This document shows, piece after piece, positions 20,836 to 25,106 of a DNA stretch of 25,106 bases; positions within the stretch are counted from its first letter, which is position 1; each line of letters starts with the position of its first letter. Location: contig BEXV01000758.1 of assembly GCA_003118195.1 (NCBI GenBank), positions 116,960 to 142,065 of the forward strand, in the 5' to 3' direction. A program made the translations under genes and the position numbers. The notes under the pieces were generated by a model, which saw only the letters and a list, made by a program, of their open reading frames with translations, had not been told where the DNA came from and made no database searches. The stretch is from Hemicentrotus pulcherrimus. Lineage: Eukaryota > Echinodermata > Echinoidea > Camarodonta > Strongylocentrotidae.

Positions 20836-22755
20836 ACGACATGTATGTACTGCATAAAATGACATAATTTGGTGGATAACATCTTTCATTCTCACTGCCA
20901 GGATCTCCTATTCCCTTTCTTTCCATTGGATTATATCATGACCACAACTTTATTAAATTTAAATTGTTTCCATTGACCAGGCCTTGGATATTTGAATCAA
21001 ACATATATGATTCCTAAACAGACAAGACTACTTCTTTAAAAACATTTAGGATTGCAAAGGTGGACCATAGGTGCACTGTAAACTAGGAGAAAAGAGGGTA
21101 ATTTGTTACCTTTACCTTAGCAAATTGAGAACTAATTCAATTATGGAATGCCTGTAACATATCAGTGAAAGTTTCTTTCTTGATCTCACAGTGGTATCCC
21201 ACTATGTCGTCCAAGCTGAGCTAATTGCAAGCACAACACTCTCAAACTGCCAATTGGATTTCGGTTTCAATTTCGTGTCAGCTTTCATGCTGCGCTGTTT
21301 TCTGCACCACAGGGTAGGGAGTCCCCCATAACAACATGTGATGTATGCTAGGCTGTGAGTGAGAGCATGTATGAACTGGGACAAGTCAAAGGGGCTCTTC
21401 ACAAAATATCACTTTTCTCAAAGCTCTCTGAGCCATTTAAAACTAAATGACAATAACGTTTTTTCTTCCTTGGCTTCTCTTTGTGCAGATTGCATGACTC
21501 ATCGTTCCACAGGTTTTCAGATTTTGTCTACATTTTTCATTAAAAGTTACTATGATTTGACTTAAAGCTTGCTCAAGCCTCATTTAACAAACTCTGACAA
21601 AGCAACATCTAACATGAATAAATGAAATGAGAATCTCATAACACACCCCATTTGATTACCAATCTATCCCCCTTTATCATTACTTTTTATTCATTTCACA
21701 ATAGTTGTAAGAATAAGCCTATGACAATAAACAGATCAAATCATGGATAAAGAGCATGATAGATCAAACTACAAACAATTAACAAAATAAACAGTAGACA
21801 AAAGTATTATTACATGAATTGTGTGAAATATCAGCATATCCAGGTGTTGATTACAAGGAAAGTCTTTAATAGCTCAAATGCTTTCCATCAAACGATTAGG
21901 CCACCCAGTGAAAGCCTACCTTTATCGTCAGGGGTCCTACAATGAGGTATGACCAAGTTCACAAGTAATTAAATCAGCTCCCCCACATGAGTTCCTATTT
22001 ACTTTTAAATGGCCATTGTCAAGTAAAAGGAAAAGAGAACAATTTAATTGAGCTCAAATATCAATTAAACAATTGAGAATCAGTCAACTAGTTTGCATTT
22101 TGAATTGTGTATATTCTTTTTAAAAACCTGACTTTTCATAACTCCAAATTATTCTTTTATTCACTTCATCTCATAAAAAGGTTAATATAATCAAATCAAA
22201 TAATAACCATCATACTTCAAGCAATGTAATACATTGTCATCTGTATGATAATATAGTCTTATATCCAAAAATTATTTCAGTTAAGAACGTTCTCTCTCCC
22301 CATTCCTCCCTTCCTCAATTCCTCTTGCTCTATCCCCTAAATGAAACACACTTCAAATGTAGAAAATCAGCTACTCTAATACTTCTATCAAACCAGCAGG
22401 ACCTGCTTAATTTGAACAATGTTACTACACACCTTTAACACAAAAGGTCCCTGTACTTACTAACAGGCATTGCTAAGTCACACACAGTGACACATCTGCC
22501 AACAATTACAGCTATCATACAGACCAGATAATTAAGAGTTATATTCAACTGGCTTCATCGTCGTCGATACTAATCCCATTTAGTAAATGAGATAGATTTA
22601 AGCAGCTAATGTATGCATTATCAATTGGACAGGGGGAAAATTGCATTACAGGCTCAAACCTATTCATGTTGGTGCAACACTATATAAGCTGAGGCTTGGT
22701 GATTCAAGCAGATAACACCAGGCTTGTAAAGTTAGGCCTGCACAAATTGTGATCT
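20836..22755. other. intronic unique stretch, no gene seen
   Basis: Mostly AT-rich. A GC-richer patch at about 21195-21330 contains GAGCTAATTGCAAGCAC and CCAATTGGATTTCGG, but it carries no exon that I recognise. Confidence 0.5.
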
Positions 22756-22765
22756 CCCCCCCCCC
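22756..22765. repeat. poly-C run
   Basis: Ten consecutive C within AT-rich sequence. Confidence 0.9.
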
Positions 22766-24690
22766 TTACATATGCAATTTATCTTAATATTTTTATTTAA
22801 AATGTACAGAAGAGGGCAAAGGCATAAAAAGAGAAAGAAAATACTATTGAACACCTACCTATTTGTCAGTAAATAGTTCTTTATCAAGGCTCTACATTAT
22901 GTTAATACACTAGAATATTATCTGAATATTTTTAACGGACTATCATGCAAAGAACCAAGGTCTATCTCACTTATTTATCAATATATGTGTTTTTTTTCAA
23001 ATGAGGAAGTCAATATGTAGTATAACAATGCATCTTTATTCATAGATGAAAATGGGTCAAATGGACCAATCCCATCTTGGGGTTCGTTCCAAGTTTGGCA
23101 AGACCCAAATCACTTGCTGAGTAAGACAACAATGTCCCCAAGCATGAGAGTAGAGAAAGAGAACTTTGAGAGTCTACCGCAGCAGATCAAACAAGAAATG
23201 TCTACAATCTGGAGATGGTATAATTGAATCTCCCAGTGGGAGTACACAAGTCTCTATGACTTTCACTTTTCCTCCTCTGCGGCCGGTCCGTCTTGCGATT
23301 CTTTCCTTCTTTTACCTCCGCTTGAAATTGAAATGTGCTAACAGCAATGTTATGATAGCGGAAATAGTTATGGAAATATGACTAGCTGATTGGTAGACTG
23401 CATCAAGAGACGGGGGATAATGGAGGACTAGGAATAAAGAAGGGTTGGCTGGATTTGATAGGGATCTTTCTTGTGATGATGATGGACAAAGTCTCTGATC
23501 ATGTCTCAGCACTTCAATTCAAAGAATGCTCAACTGTAGCAACTTATATTTCTATTTTATTACAAAGTAATCAATCATTTTTCCCCGTTCCAATGAATGG
23601 TATATTTCATTCTTGTTTTTAAAAAATACATTTAAAAAACCCATCTTGCTTCAAGCTGCAAATATGCTGTTCATTTATAGACATTGGTGAATTGTGAAAG
23701 CCTAAACACAAACGACTCTATCTGCTTTGCAATGCTATCAATTTTTTAAAATAATATACTGCTGAAACTGGATTCATACGATTAGTGCTTCAGATATTAT
23801 GATTTCTTAAATTGAGAATGACTCTATTGTAGTTTGAAGGTTAAACAAAATTCTATCTACACGATCCTGTGATATCCTACTGGAAAAAGTAGAATATGTC
23901 TAGCTCTGACTAGCTGTCTTGGTTTTCTTGTTCATATCCTCAATCTAATCTTCCAGGTACCTTTTATTCCATCTTCATCTTGTCTTCTCTCACCATGCCT
24001 CCTCTTCCTCCTTCCCTCATCTATCTCTCTTCTTCTCTATCACCATAAAAGCTTTTTTTTTTTATAAATCTGCATGATCCCTCATGATTGTTCTCCTTCT
24101 TCTTGATGGGGATGTAGATCATTAATCATGAATGTTATTAAGAGTGTTTTGATACTCCCATGCCTCTCACTACATCACTCTGTAATGATCAACCGATCTC
24201 AAGTTTGGCATATCTTGGTAATGCTCTGGTTGCTTATTCTACTCTTGGGAGTGATTCCCAATCCACCCTGTTGCAGCTTTCCTTTCGATACTTGCTCACT
24301 TGACTTTCCTCTGACAGAATAAATTTAAAACAAAGAGCAAAATGCATGTTTGCAGGTGCAAACCTACGCACGTTTCTCCTTTCCTTAAACTGTTCACCTA
24401 GAGAATATCATTTGAGTTTGAAAAAGATATCTCTAAATTAGTATCAATATCTTTGTAGGCCATCAGATAAAGTTTACCTGATTTAAAAATACAAGCTACA
24501 TGTATGTACACCCTTACCCCTACCCCCGCCCCCCAAAATGTTCCTTTTAATAGGAATCTGAATGTAAACCTAATTCTACCAAATCAGTGTTACGTTGTGA
24601 AAAGGATAATGAGGCGAGATAGTAAACCTATGGATTCCAGCTGTCCCTTTTATTGGAGTGAATGGTGCAAGCGTGTATATGGGAGGAACT
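22766..24690. other. intronic unique stretch, no gene seen
   Basis: No exon or named repeat recognised. A GC-richer patch with GCGGCCGGTCCG lies at 23280-23291. A T/C-rich patch lies at about 23960-24062, ending in a run of eleven T. Confidence 0.5.
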
Positions 24691-24975
24691 TAATATAAGG
24701 AAGAAAGAACCCTATCCCTTGGAAAGCATCTCACCACTTCACCAAACCAAACAACATCCCCAAGAACCCTCTTCATATGACTGGGGGAATTTACAACCCT
24801 CTCCAAACCAAACAGGCGAAGTCATCCTGCCAGTCCCGATGAAATATATGGACTTCATCCGCGCCATTAATGAAGCCCCAAATTACAGGCCAGATTCCCT
24901 CTTGCCAACGTATTTAATGAGCCATTTATCCAGGCCAGCCTGCCCTGCCCTGTCCTGCCATCTAGGCACGTGAAG
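24691..24975. other. GC-richer unique block, possible regulatory element
   Basis: A plus-strand frame of 103 codons (24662-24973) spans it but shows no domain. The block also contains CGCCATTAATGAAGCC, CCCAAATTACAGGCC and TATTTAATGAGCC, all homeodomain-like cores in a less AT-rich context. Coding and regulatory readings are both unproven, and I lean to non-coding. Confidence 0.25.
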
Positions 24976-25089
24976 ATGGGACCAAGGTGATATTGACTAG
25001 TAGTAAGTTAGTTGTCTCATTTTTGAGTGAAAAATATAAGACACTGCAAGTTTGAAATACTATCCACCATGCACTTAATCTGGAACACT

Positions 25090-25101
25090 TCCCCCCCCCC
25101 C
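25090..25101. repeat. poly-C run
   Basis: About twelve consecutive C at the window edge. Confidence 0.9.
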
Positions 25102-25106
25102 AACCG

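Noticed and set aside
24662..24973. 103-codon plus-strand open frame
   Set aside because: No recognisable domain, signal or splice context. Kept only as a GC-richer block of unknown role.
1..25106. CRISPR array, bacterial operon or phage-like system
   Set aside because: No spaced direct repeats, no long open frames, and GT/AG-spliced exons point to a eukaryotic nuclear genome.

Overview
The window reads as nuclear DNA from an invertebrate deuterostome. An echinoderm, most likely a sea urchin, is my best guess. The base composition is AT-rich, coding sequence is sparse and split by GT/AG introns, and simple repeats are plentiful. It carries a tRNA-derived SINE and a palindromic element ending in GGGGTGTTTCACAAAG, both of a kind I associate with echinoderm and other marine invertebrate genomes. 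No bacterial operon, CRISPR array, rRNA gene or intact tRNA was seen. The species is inferred from repeat style only.

The one gene I can name is INO80, the ATPase of the INO80 chromatin-remodelling complex, on the minus strand. Three consecutive exons at 16853-16751, 16507-16416 and 16081-15965 join in frame with good splice sites. Together they encode 104 residues just C-terminal to the Snf2 helicase lobe, including LKPKEVVSLLLDD and DGDDSILSVDSAAPSP. Neither neighbouring exon was found. The intron upstream of these exons therefore appears to fill 16854-25106, and the sequence below 15965 is intron or 3' flank.

Layout. 1-330: decayed end of a non-LTR retrotransposon reverse transcriptase (minus). 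1108-1217: CA and A-rich repeats. 1809-2114: palindromic MITE with 71-bp terminal inverted repeats. 2480-2545: short tandem duplication. 5310-5540: tRNA-derived SINE (minus). 6046-6562: CAGG and G-rich repeats around a more complex segment. 8041-8180: homeodomain-site-rich noncoding segment. 10931-11210: compound microsatellites with a possible retroposon edge. 11341-11416: G-quadruplex-prone tract. 12788-12920: polypyrimidine tract. 13197-13302 and 13762-13919: two tandem duplications. 14346-14364: near-palindromic octamer site. 15759-15782: AG repeat just downstream of INO80. 15965-16853: the INO80 exons. 17165-25101: intronic sequence with microsatellites, a retroposon-like 3' tail near 20.8 kb and several GC-richer unique blocks.

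The many short open frames outside the INO80 exons show no recognisable protein domain and are treated as chance. I found no convincing undescribed gene system. The observations most worth checking are the incomplete INO80 gene model, the unique GC-richer blocks that may be regulatory, and the three mobile-element remnants.
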